From NCBI GenBank assembly GCA_964522665.1, contig CAZFVY010000163.1, forward strand, positions 1 through 9,578: a stretch of 9,578 nucleotides of DNA, written 5' to 3'. The first letter of the stretch is position 1. Each line of letters opens with the position of its first letter. The position numbers and the translations under genes are program-made. Source of the DNA: CAZFVY01 sp964522665 (GTDB lineage: Bacteria > Verrucomicrobiota > Verrucomicrobiia > Limisphaerales > CAZFVY01). Below the pieces are notes generated by a model. That model did no database searches and was not told the DNA's origin. It saw only the letters and a program-made list of their open reading frames with translations. This document shows, one piece after another, positions 1-7,651 of the stretch.

Positions 1-1
1 A

Positions 2-955
2 CTAGCTGGCTGGAATCGCGGACGCGGTTTGCACCCGGCGCCACGTCACCGGCTGACCGTCGGTATCCGTATCGGGAAGCCCGGTCAACGCCGCCGTCGA
101 GCCTGCGAGGTAGCCTCGAAATAAATGCCCGAGCGTGCGCAGCGCCCCGACGCGGCGAAATTCCCGGATGCCCCAGCGCAACGCCAGAGCGAATGACAGA
201 GGATGCCGCACTTGACGAGCAACATGGCCCCGAATCTTGACCAGATTGAGATCCGCCTCTCCGACCGGTCCGACTCGAGGCCGCATGTGCGGATGAAAAA
301 TGAGAACCTCGCCGAGATCGACAACCGGCAGGCCGCGCCTATCCGATTCAAAAAGAAACAGGTTCTCCTCGCCCGCGGGGAAGCGGGTTCCCAATCCGAC
401 CCGCTCATCGAACGTCAGCCCCCGCTCGCGGACTAAACGGCGGGGTAGTATCATCTCGATGGAACTGCCGCGGCACAGATACAATTTGCCCAAGCGTCCG
501 ACTGGCCGCGGCGAGGTGAGGACACCCGGGCCATCACTGTAGCCGATCCGAACCAACCCGATGCAGCCCGGATGCGGCTTCAACAGCTCGCGCACGCGGG
601 CGCAGGCTCCCGGGGCAAACTGAACGTCATCATCGACCGTCCAGACATGATCGCCCCGCGCCTCGCGCAACGCGATATTCCGGCTGCGGCTCAAGCCGCG
701 ATGCTCATCAACTATCAGCGTGACCTTGTCGGGCCACGGCGGGTCATTCGCCTGAAACCCGGCCGCCCCGTCGGGAAATTGAGCCACGACCAGGATTTCA
801 TCTACGGCGTCACCGGCCAGCGCGAAGCTCAATTGTCGCGCCGACTCGATCCGCCCCGCCATCGTTGCAATCGCAACGGTCAGCATTGAAACATTGCCGC
901 TGAGCGCCGCCGGGTCACCGGCGTCGAGATTGTTTCTCCATTCACTGCTGTTCAC
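2..955 (-). CDS. Glycosyltransferase, family 2-like (GT-A fold)
   Basis: A complete 317-residue protein, ending in TAG at the window edge. The GT-A domain begins with MLTVAIATMAGR (24-35). It continues with GLSRSRNIAL (87-96), which binds the sugar nucleotide in this family, and WTVDDDVQF (105-113), whose D108-D110 form the DxD-like metal site. AGEENLF (194-200) probably provides the catalytic acid in the ED position. After residue 250 there is a basic, weakly hydrophobic tail (SFALALRWGIREFRRVGALRTL) that may associate with the membrane. The GTG at 955 is the longest start, 25 bases after the methyltransferase stop, but neither it nor the ATG at 886 (M24) has a ribosome site. Since the fold starts right at M24, the true protein may be 294 residues long. 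It would add a sugar to a lipid-linked intermediate; donor and acceptor are unknown. Confidence 0.88.
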   Translation of the reverse strand: MNSSEWRNNLDAGDPAALSGNVSMLTVAIATMAGRIESARQLSFALAGDAVDEILVVAQFPDGAAGFQANDPPWPDKVTLIVDEHRGLSRSRNIALREARGDHVWTVDDDVQFAPGACARVRELLKPHPGCIGLVRIGYSDGPGVLTSPRPVGRLGKLYLCRGSSIEMILPRRLVRERGLTFDERVGLGTRFPAGEENLFLFESDRRGLPVVDLGEVLIFHPHMRPRVGPVGEADLNLVKIRGHVARQVRHPLSFALALRWGIREFRRVGALRTLGHLFRGYLAGSTAALTGLPDTDTDGQPVTWRRVQTASAIPAS

Positions 956-980
956 CCCAGTTCGATGTCGCCGTCCCAGG

Positions 981-2171
981 TCAAGCTGCGCCGGCCGGAT
1001 TGCGCCCGGAGGTTCGCTTGAATCCCTCCACTCCGGTGTTCAGGAAAAAGCTCGCGGGTCCGAAGTCGGGCAGCTTTCGCTGGGATAAAGGTCGGATTCG
1101 CTCGTAATTATTCTCGCGGAACCACCCCATGACTTCTTCCTCGTTGTGGCGGTGAATGTATCTGGGCGTAAACCTGTCCCGGGCCGCGTGCATGGCCTCG
1201 CGCCAATTGTAACGCGCCAGGCCCTTTTCGCCGCGATAGACCACGTTCTGATGAAAGAGATACAACGGCGCGATCGGTTGGAGCACGATGGTCTGCATCC
1301 AAGTCGGCAACCGGCAGCACCACGGACGAACCACCGCCTCCAGCCCCATGATCATGCTCCGCTTCAAATCCTGCAATTCGTGACTCCAGCAATAGACCCA
1401 GATATAGAAACGCCCATTCTGCTTCGGAAGCCGCGCGACCGAATCGAACGCGGTCCGCGTGGAGTAGGTGTGATGCAGCACCCCGTGACTATAGACAAAA
1501 TCAAACGTCTCATCCCGGAAAGGCAGCCTGAACGCCGACGCCTGAGCGATGTGAAAAAATGGGTTGCTGGAGAAATTCTTGTACGCGACATCCACGGCGT
1601 AGCCAAGGTCCACGCCGATCAAATTGCATTTGAACGTCTTGCTCATGAAATCCGCCGATCCCCCGGAGCCGATGCCGACCTCCAGAACCAACCGGTTCGT
1701 CAGGTCCTGGGTTTCATTCTGAAGCGTGGACAAGAGCGAACTATTGTACACGTCCGCCGGTTGCGCCCAATACGCGTTTTCATTGTAGCCATAGCCCGTC
1801 CATTCGTTGGAGAAGGAGGCGAGAACCTTTTTCTCTCCGGGCACCGAGTTGTCATTCGGAAAGTTATATCCCTGTTGGAAGAGTTCCTCCAATCGCTTGG
1901 CGAATTCCTGACGAAACTCACCGAGCAACGGATGTTGAAACACCAAAAGCCGCGGCACTCCGTGATAGATGGGATAAATCAGTTTGAGGCGGTTATTCAT
2001 CAACACGCCATCGAGGATCTCGACCTTGAAATCATCGACGGAAAGGCCCCGGGCGACAATCTCGTCCTTCACCTGGCTCGTTAATGGGTTTTCCCGTTGA
2101 TCAAAAACCACTGGTTGCAGTGAGCCTTTATCGACTGGACAAATGAGATGTTGTAATAGGTACGGCTTCAT
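981..2171 (-). CDS. SAM-dependent methyltransferase with Trm112-like N-terminus
   Basis: A 396-residue soluble protein. Residues 1-78 resemble the Trm112/YcaR small domain: LICPVDKGSL (9-18) and YPIYHGVPRLL (66-76). It keeps only one cysteine (C11) of the usual zinc-ribbon set, so it probably binds no zinc. Residues 160-260 form a class I methyltransferase domain: motif I VLEVGIGSGG (162-171), the ribose-binding acidic residue in IGVDLG (D188), and FRLPFRDETFDFVYSHGVLHHT (214-235) covering motifs III-IV. The C-terminal 130 residues (FHQNVVYRGEKGLARYNW and the RYIHRHNEEEVMGWF stretch) are of the type seen in stand-alone sugar or lipid methyltransferases. The ATG at 2171 has no clear ribosome site. 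It likely methylates a sugar or glycan intermediate of this locus, by inference from position; a small-molecule substrate is equally possible. Family confident. Confidence 0.9.
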   Translation of the reverse strand: MKPYLLQHLICPVDKGSLQPVVFDQRENPLTSQVKDEIVARGLSVDDFKVEILDGVLMNNRLKLIYPIYHGVPRLLVFQHPLLGEFRQEFAKRLEELFQQGYNFPNDNSVPGEKKVLASFSNEWTGYGYNENAYWAQPADVYNSSLLSTLQNETQDLTNRLVLEVGIGSGGSADFMSKTFKCNLIGVDLGYAVDVAYKNFSSNPFFHIAQASAFRLPFRDETFDFVYSHGVLHHTYSTRTAFDSVARLPKQNGRFYIWVYCWSHELQDLKRSMIMGLEAVVRPWCCRLPTWMQTIVLQPIAPLYLFHQNVVYRGEKGLARYNWREAMHAARDRFTPRYIHRHNEEEVMGWFRENNYERIRPLSQRKLPDFGPASFFLNTGVEGFKRTSGRNPAGAA

Positions 2172-2233
2172 TTCAAATCTTGGATATCACTTTCCACGCG
2201 CTTTGCCCTGATCTCGACTTGGGCTATCGGGCG

Positions 2234-2271
2234 GCCAAAGCGCTTCGCGCGAACCGAATGCGTGCTTTGGC
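2234..2271. repeat. Inverted repeat in the SGNH-methyltransferase gap
   Basis: GCCAAAGC (2234-2241) and GCTTTGGC (2264-2271) are perfect 8-bp inverted arms around a 22-base loop that itself contains the self-complementary TTCGCGCGAA (2244-2253). On the minus strand no T-run follows, so it is not a terminator for the upstream gene. On the plus strand it is followed by GTTCTTTTAA, which is terminator-like, but no plus-strand gene is seen. The purpose is unclear; it may be chance. Confidence 0.35.
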
Positions 2272-2294
2272 GTTCTTTTAATAACTTCAGCGCC

Positions 2295-3413
2295 TCAGTG
2301 GCCGGCGGCGGTCGCCCCCAAGCGCTGGGAACTGATCAGGCGGTTGACAGCTTCGCGCCGTAAGTGCATTCCATCAAAGAAATCGCCGCTCGTCACGCCG
2401 CAATCGTCGGGGCGATACGAGCCGACTACCGGGATCGCGCGGCGCCTTCCGAAATCACGGAAGTAGGATTCGGCTTCCGCGACGCGAGCGTACGTCGCGC
2501 GGTTCGCTATTTCTTTGGCGACGATCGGGTGATATGGCGTGAGAAAGAATATCACCTTGACGCCGTGCGCTAGGCAATCATCGACGAAATGCTCGAAGAT
2601 CGCGCAGAGTCCTGGATCCAACTCTTGAAAACCCCCGAGGGAATAGATCGGCTCATCCGCGGCGTATCGCTCCGCGATAGTTGCCACCTGCGATTCCGTC
2701 CGCTCGGTCACCGCCGGAGGGTAATCATACGATCCGTCGGCCCGCTTCACATCTTCGGCCACAAGTTCGCCATCCCGAGGGACATAAAACTCCCTGCCGG
2801 TTGCCGCCCCCGTGATATACCGGTGGAAGAGCCACTGGAGCGAAGCCTGGAAGTAGCTCGGTGAAATCGCTTCCGCCCATCTTTTCAAACCTAGATGAAG
2901 TTTGCGGCGCAGGGTGAGCTGCGCGTACTTTTGGCAGTTAAGCCGGGCCAGCGCCCGCTCATAGGCGTCCACTAGCGAAAACCATCGCTCCTGCTCGCTC
3001 CGCCGATTTAGGAGCCATGGATCGAGGCCCAAGACCAACAGCGCCGGGGTCAGGTCGCGATCAACGTAGAGCTGGTAAATCCCGACCAAATCCTCGATTG
3101 ACGCGCCGCTAACGCTCCCATTGTAAAACGAGCGTCCCGGGAAAAGTTCGGCGCCAATTTGCAAAGACCGGCTCGAGCCAAGCGCCAGCGCGTCCGGGCG
3201 CGCCACGAGATGTTCGACATAGAATCGTTGCGCCAGCCGTTCGTCGTAGTTCCCGAGATTTGCGACGCGCTTTCCGTCTAAAGCCAGTCGCGCGATGCGT
3301 TCACAATAGAGCTTGGAACGGAACAGATGCGCCGGATCGCCGGCGAAGTTGACGCACACCACGAGGGCTGGGATGGGCGCCAGCAAGAGCAACCGGAGAA
3401 AGAGCCGCTTCAT
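2295..3413 (-). CDS. SGNH-hydrolase-like O-acetyltransferase partner, AlgJ/DltD-like
   Basis: A 372-residue protein with one N-terminal membrane segment or uncleaved signal (residues 4-23, LFLRLLLLAPIPALVVCVNF) and a periplasmic domain. The domain shows a divergent SGNH pattern: LALGSSRS at 76-83 in the GDS position (likely nucleophile S81), a glycine-rich block II NGSVSGAS (98-105), LGLDPWLLN (128-136) after a beta strand, and FFDGMHL at 345-351 giving the block V pair D347/H350 (DxxH). Enzymes of this kind take an acetyl group exported by an AlgI-type MBOAT protein and place it on the glycan. It follows the MBOAT gene by only 18 bp, which strongly supports such a pair. The ATG at 3413 has only a weak upstream AAGG. 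It could instead be an esterase, but the linkage argues otherwise. Overall similarity to classical AlgJ is low. Confidence 0.82.
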   Translation of the reverse strand: MKRLFLRLLLLAPIPALVVCVNFAGDPAHLFRSKLYCERIARLALDGKRVANLGNYDERLAQRFYVEHLVARPDALALGSSRSLQIGAELFPGRSFYNGSVSGASIEDLVGIYQLYVDRDLTPALLVLGLDPWLLNRRSEQERWFSLVDAYERALARLNCQKYAQLTLRRKLHLGLKRWAEAISPSYFQASLQWLFHRYITGAATGREFYVPRDGELVAEDVKRADGSYDYPPAVTERTESQVATIAERYAADEPIYSLGGFQELDPGLCAIFEHFVDDCLAHGVKVIFFLTPYHPIVAKEIANRATYARVAEAESYFRDFGRRRAIPVVGSYRPDDCGVTSGDFFDGMHLRREAVNRLISSQRLGATAAGH

Positions 3414-3431
3414 CGCCCCACGCCTTGGCCG

Positions 3432-4895
3432 TCAAAACTGAAAGTAGATGAACGTGTTCTTCTTAAACACCCCCAGAACCAGCAAGCCACATAAAAGCCC
3501 GTAATAAAGCCCCCAACGCAACCAGAAAGGTTGCGCCGCGACGCGCGGCCCGATCGGTCCGCGGTTCTGCGCCAAATCCACCCCGAACAGGACGGCCAAT
3601 GCCAGCCCGATCAATCCCATCGTCCACGCGGTAAGCCCGAAGAGCGGCGACGCGGTCCAAATCGACCGGACGCCCGCCCCAGTGAACCAAGGGCGGCTGA
3701 TTTGCCGAAGCATGAGCGTCGCGCTGCTCACGTCCGGCGCGCGGAAGAAAATCCAGGTTAGGCTGACCAGGAGGAAAACCCACGCGCGGCGAATTCCCGT
3801 CGCCAGCGCGGGATAGGTCAAGCTCCCCAGCCAGCGGAGCGGCTCGATGCGCCACCGTTCCGCCGCCAATTCCAGAATCCGATACGATCCGTGCAGCATG
3901 CCCCAAATAACAAACGTCCAGTTAGCCCCGTGCCAAAGCCCACTGATCAGGAATACCAGAAAAACGTTGGCGCACAATCGCGCGAACGACACCCGGTTTC
4001 CCCCCAAAGGCACGTAGAGATAATCACGAAACCAGGTCGAGAGTGAGATGTGCCACCGTTTCCAGAACTCGCCGATCGATTGGGCGAGGTAGGGCTGCCG
4101 GAAATTCCGCATCAGGCGAAACCCCATGACCTCCGCCGCGCCGATCGCGATATCAGAGTAGCCGGAGAAATCGCAATAAATCTGGATTCCAAACGCCATC
4201 GCCGCGAGCAAGCAGGCGCCACCGTCGAAATTCGCCGGATGGGTGAAAATGGGACTCGCGATCACCGCCAGTTGATCGGCGATGCCCACTTTCTTAAACA
4301 TCCCCCACGCCATCAATTTCAGCCCGTTGACCACGCGTTCGTAATTGAACTCGTGCCGCTCACGAAACTGATGCAGCAGGTTTTGTGGTCTTTCAATCGG
4401 CCCGGCCACGAGCTGCGGATAAAATAAGACGTACAACGCGTAATGCGGCAGCGAGCGTTCCGGGCTTTGCCGGCCCCGATAAACCTCGATCGTGTAACTC
4501 ATCGCTTGAAACGTGTGGAACGAGAGGCCCAACGGCAGTAGTAACCGCAGGTCATGGATCGGGTATCGCCAGTCGAGCCACCGCGCCAGGTGGGCGAGGT
4601 TATGGTTGGCAAAGTTGAAGTATTTGAAAATCGCCAATAAGCCAACGTTGGCGCAAATGCTAATCGTCAGCCACGCGCGCCGTTGGCGGCCGGTGGATTC
4701 GGCGATTTGAAACGCGGCGCCATAATCGATCAGAATGATGGCGAAAAGGATGAGGATGTAGGCCGGGATGGCCGCCATGTAAAAGAGGCAACTGGCAAGC
4801 AATAGCAGGTAAACTCGAAAGCGGTGCGGCAGCGCGAAATAAGCGGCCGTGACGACCGGAAAAAAAGCCAGGAACTGTAACGAATTGAAAAGCAC
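3432..4895 (-). CDS. MBOAT-family O-acyltransferase, AlgI-like
   Basis: A 487-residue polytopic membrane protein of the AlgI/DltB branch of the MBOAT family, which moves acetyl groups across the inner membrane for transfer to a polysaccharide. The family landmarks are all present in order: the MLFNSLQFLAFFPVV start, PLGLSFHTFQAMSYTIEVYRG (121-141), FYPQLVAGPIERP (158-170), QIYCDFSGYSDIAIG (238-252), FWKRWHISLSTWFRDYLYVPLGG (277-299), GLWHGANWTFVIWG (319-332) with the invariant catalytic His322, and the KNTFIYFQF C-terminus. The GTG start at 4895 is preferred because it yields the N-terminus usual in the family; the nearest purine run (GAGGAAG, 4918-4912) is rather far. Eighteen bases separate its stop from the next gene, the SGNH protein, its expected partner. 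The donor is probably acetyl-CoA; the sugar acceptor is unknown. Confidence 0.95.
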   Translation of the reverse strand: MLFNSLQFLAFFPVVTAAYFALPHRFRVYLLLLASCLFYMAAIPAYILILFAIILIDYGAAFQIAESTGRQRRAWLTISICANVGLLAIFKYFNFANHNLAHLARWLDWRYPIHDLRLLLPLGLSFHTFQAMSYTIEVYRGRQSPERSLPHYALYVLFYPQLVAGPIERPQNLLHQFRERHEFNYERVVNGLKLMAWGMFKKVGIADQLAVIASPIFTHPANFDGGACLLAAMAFGIQIYCDFSGYSDIAIGAAEVMGFRLMRNFRQPYLAQSIGEFWKRWHISLSTWFRDYLYVPLGGNRVSFARLCANVFLVFLISGLWHGANWTFVIWGMLHGSYRILELAAERWRIEPLRWLGSLTYPALATGIRRAWVFLLVSLTWIFFRAPDVSSATLMLRQISRPWFTGAGVRSIWTASPLFGLTAWTMGLIGLALAVLFGVDLAQNRGPIGPRVAAQPFWLRWGLYYGLLCGLLVLGVFKKNTFIYFQF

Positions 4896-4945
4896 AAACT
4901 CAGCTCATCCGCTTCCTCAGGCTCGCGCCGGGACGGCCGGATTAA

Positions 4946-6292
4946 TCAAGCCGCGGAGGTCGCGGCAGGGATGAGGGGCGCGCGCCGGGCAAGGCCCGCC
5001 ACCCGTGCCTTGGGGGTCTCGGCCCACTCGGGAAACGTTGCGATCATGTAAAGCATAATAAGCCCGGAACTGCTGTCCCAGCCATAACCTTGAAATAGCA
5101 ACGCGACGAGGCAGGCCCCGCATAATACGTAAATTGCCGCCGCGTCCACGAGCTTCGCAGCGGGACTTAGAGGTTGATTTTTGGACCGTTCGGCATGTTT
5201 CGCCAAGCGTTCAACAATCGCGAGAATTGAAACCGAAGCGATGAGAAGTCCGACCACGCCGAGCGCCAAGCCATAAGTGACGGCGAACGGGGAGGAGACC
5301 GCTTTGAAATCCGGCGCTCCGCCGAGCGGATGTTCCAATACCAGTTTCAGCCCCTCTTGCATTGATTCGAGCCGCGCATAGGCGGACTGCTCCTTGTTGC
5401 CCATTTCGGTGGAAACGCCGGAAATCTTTTGGCCCTCCGCGCCAATCCAGGCGGTGAAATCCGTCATATTGGCCGTGCCCACGTTGATGAGCACCAGCGC
5501 GATCGCCATAACGGCGATGAATGTCGCCGGCGTTCGGCGGCTCCCGGAGATCCACCGCGTGATCACGCTGACCAGATAGACCCCCAGCCCGCCGAAAACC
5601 CCCAGCCAGAGGTTTCCCGATTGCGCTGGACCAAGGCAAAAGACGATGGTGACGAGGCCCAGCCACCGCCACGGGCCACCCAATAAAAAACCGAGGAGGC
5701 CGGGGGCAAAAATGCTGTACGAGAGAACCGACGGCTCATTGGCAAACGAAAAGACGCGCGGGACGTACACCCCGAATATGCGGAAGTCGTGAAAGGTGTT
5801 GAAGAAGCCCAAGTACATCGCCGGGTGAACGATCGCGATCTGCTCCATTTCCGTGGCGTGCGCCTCCTTCGTGTTCATGCCCGTCATCAACCCTTGCGCG
5901 GTATAGTCCGAGAGGAGGTAAATGATCTGAACCAGGCTCAGGAAAGCAAATATCGAGCTTCCAATCACCATTCCCTTCACGATGGTTCGACGACCCCTCG
6001 GTTCGAATGACTCAAACGTGGCCGCGGCCAACGCGCTGACGAAATACGCCGTCAACTGGATCAGCGTCTCTTTCTCCCGCATGGAGATGAACACCCCGGG
6101 AAGCAGGAGCCAAACCACCGGATTCCAGAGGCTCAGCCGCAACCGTCCCAGCCGCGCCAGCGCCAGCCCTCCCAGCGCGATCAGCGCCACCATCTGCGCC
6201 TCCCGCCGGACCCCGAAGATGCTGGTCACGCCGAACTGCCCCATCGAGTAGAAGACGCAGACAAAGGTAATGGCGGCGAGAATTCGAATCAT
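4946..6292 (-). CDS. O-antigen polymerase/ligase-like membrane protein (Wzy/WaaL type)
   Basis: A 448-residue inner-membrane protein with many hydrophobic segments (approximately 3-20, 33-48, 57-72, 78-93, 105-128, 190-204, 208-221, 227-246, 256-271, 338-361, 382-402, 408-421). Between them lie the large hydrophilic loops characteristic of Wzy polymerases and O-antigen ligases. Two features stand out: R179-V-F-S-F-A-N-E-P-S (179-188), resembling the Arg/Glu-Pro-Ser periplasmic motif of this superfamily, and 305-326 (AYARLESMQEGLKLVLEHPLGG), matching the Arg...HPL.G signature of the Wzy_C region. It would join lipid-linked repeat units into polymer, or attach polymer to an acceptor; sequence alone cannot tell which. 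The ATG at 6292 has a GGAG 13 bases upstream, too far to be ideal. The next gene starts after a 50-bp gap. Superfamily confident, exact role open. Confidence 0.85.
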   Translation of the reverse strand: MIRILAAITFVCVFYSMGQFGVTSIFGVRREAQMVALIALGGLALARLGRLRLSLWNPVVWLLLPGVFISMREKETLIQLTAYFVSALAAATFESFEPRGRRTIVKGMVIGSSIFAFLSLVQIIYLLSDYTAQGLMTGMNTKEAHATEMEQIAIVHPAMYLGFFNTFHDFRIFGVYVPRVFSFANEPSVLSYSIFAPGLLGFLLGGPWRWLGLVTIVFCLGPAQSGNLWLGVFGGLGVYLVSVITRWISGSRRTPATFIAVMAIALVLINVGTANMTDFTAWIGAEGQKISGVSTEMGNKEQSAYARLESMQEGLKLVLEHPLGGAPDFKAVSSPFAVTYGLALGVVGLLIASVSILAIVERLAKHAERSKNQPLSPAAKLVDAAAIYVLCGACLVALLFQGYGWDSSSGLIMLYMIATFPEWAETPKARVAGLARRAPLIPAATSAA

Positions 6293-6580
6293 GCGACGGT
6301 GTGTGACTCCGGTGGCTCAGGAAGCTCGCTGCTTCCGCCGGCTTGACTTCCGACCGACCGGGGATCGGCCAGGCGGGGAACCGAATCCACTCGTTTCGAC
6401 GGCTTAAGCTCTGGCCCAGTTTGCATCGTCTCAAACTGTCGCACCTTCGCGTGATGGCGTCGAGCCAAGAGTTCTGGATTTGAAGGGTTGGGGGGCAAAC
6501 GGGAACCCCGTTTCGTCGGCCGAGGGTCCGCGGCCTTTCCCCGGACAGCCCGGACGCGTTCCCGGAGCCACGGACCCCGC
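6293..6580. other. 288-bp stretch without a convincing gene
   Basis: This lies between the deacetylase stop and the polymerase-like gene. I see no recognisable promoter or terminator. It holds two small perfect hairpins: AAACGGG/CCCGTTT with a three-base loop (6497-6513) and CAGTTTG/CAAACTG with an eight-base loop (6417-6438). Neither is followed by a T-run on the minus strand. A 69-codon minus-strand frame crosses it (TTG at 6498 to a TGA at 6291-6289, overlapping the next ATG). Its product would be proline- and arginine-rich, hydrophilic and unlike any family I know, and there is no ribosome site before the TTG or the internal ATG at 6426, so I do not call it a gene. Confidence 0.5.
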
Positions 6581-7630
6581 TCAGTCGGTCGGAACGCGAC
6601 GACCGAGGTTCATCACCATCGGGACCAACCCACTGAGTTTTAGCTCCAGGTCCCGCAGGCTGGTCGTTGAATTCACCGCGATCCGCGGCAGCACGTAACT
6701 GCGGCGGGTGTCCGATTTCGGGAAAAGATTGGCGGTTCGCGTGGTGGCGATCGTCGCAAAACCGTGCGCCTCGGCCAGCCCTACTTCGCGCGATCCGACT
6801 TGACTACGTGAGCCGTACGGGAAGCTGAAATGTTTCACGGCTCGGTCGGTCAAGCCGCGGAGAATCGCGTTACAAGTCTCGAACTCCGCGTCAATTTCAA
6901 CCTCCGACAAGCCTTTGAACACCGGGTGCGTGTGGGAATGATTCCCGATCGTAACCAGGGAATCACCGGCGAGCGAGCTAACCTGCCGGTCGTCCAAGAA
7001 TTCGGCTTCAAACCTCTTTTGGATCAATTCGCCAAAGTCACGACGGGCCGCTTCTTCGATCCGCTCGACCGACTCCCGACCGCCGACGGTGTAGGCCTTC
7101 GCCGCCACCTCCGCAAAACTGGCCTCGTCCGTCCAGGCGAAGCTTCGGCGCAAGTCGCTTTCAGTTACGCCGTCGTCATGAAACCAGTCGGAAAGCAACC
7201 ACCAAGGCAACGCGCAACGCCGCAAGAAACCGGTGGTAACGTAGATGGTGAATGGAATTGACCGCTCGTGCAAATACGGCCACGCCAGGTCGGCGTTATT
7301 CCGGTATCCGTCGTCGAACGTAAAAACCATAACGCGACGGCGCGGATCGAACTCACCACCCGCCAATTGATCGAGCGAGACGCATTGGTAACCGAGCTTC
7401 GGAACGTGTTCTACAATCCGCTTGAAAACCTCAAAATCGCACTCAATCGGGCTTTTCGGCGCCCGCTCGACAATACTGTGAAACATGAGCACGGAGCCGA
7501 TCCCGCCGTAATATGGCCGCACGAGCCAATCGACCGGCGCCGCCCGCAAGATTGGCTTTAGTCCGCGTAATCCGGCATAGGCTCCCGCTCTAAGCCGGGA
7601 GGCAAGAGCTAAGCTTCGCTTTGCGCCCAT
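6581..7630 (-). CDS. Polysaccharide deacetylase family protein (NodB fold)
   Basis: A 349-residue protein of carbohydrate esterase 4 type, expected to remove N-acetyl (or O-acetyl) groups from a polysaccharide or its lipid-linked precursor. Motif 1 is TFDDGY at 104-109 (base D106, metal ligand D107); motif 2 is HSHTH at 231-235 (H231 and H235 as metal ligands); motif 3 is SFPYG at 269-273, with Ser where the classic NodB motif has Arg. The opening strand VLMFHSI (47-53) is also typical. The stretch 145-225 between motifs 1 and 2 is longer than in compact NodB domains. There is no signal peptide; a weakly hydrophobic, basic N-terminus suggests a cytoplasmic or membrane-associated location. I chose the ATG at 7630 because AGGAG lies seven bases before it. 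It stands apart from its neighbours by a 200-bp spacer upstream and 288 bp downstream. Family call is confident. Confidence 0.92.
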   Translation of the reverse strand: MGAKRSLALASRLRAGAYAGLRGLKPILRAAPVDWLVRPYYGGIGSVLMFHSIVERAPKSPIECDFEVFKRIVEHVPKLGYQCVSLDQLAGGEFDPRRRVMVFTFDDGYRNNADLAWPYLHERSIPFTIYVTTGFLRRCALPWWLLSDWFHDDGVTESDLRRSFAWTDEASFAEVAAKAYTVGGRESVERIEEAARRDFGELIQKRFEAEFLDDRQVSSLAGDSLVTIGNHSHTHPVFKGLSEVEIDAEFETCNAILRGLTDRAVKHFSFPYGSRSQVGSREVGLAEAHGFATIATTRTANLFPKSDTRRSYVLPRIAVNSTTSLRDLELKLSGLVPMVMNLGRRVPTD

Positions 7631-7637
7631 CGTGGAG

Positions 7638-7642
7638 CTCCT
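7638..7642 (-). promoter_or_regulatory. Shine-Dalgarno of the polysaccharide deacetylase gene
   Basis: AGGAG on the minus strand with a seven-base spacer to the ATG at 7630. This is the best ribosome site in the window and decides the start: the in-frame ATG 33 bases upstream (7663) lies inside the inverted repeat and has no such site. Confidence 0.75.
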
Positions 7643-7651
7643 GAGACTGGT

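Noticed and set aside
1146..2084. Plus-strand open frame of 312 codons
   Set aside because: It is the antisense shadow of the methyltransferase, whose motifs I to IV are clear on the minus strand. The plus-strand product has no recognisable domain.
6012..6434. Minus-strand frame of 140 codons overlapping the polymerase-like gene
   Set aside because: Most of it lies out of frame within the first membrane segments of the polymerase-like protein, and the product is low-complexity and rich in Arg, Gly and Ala.
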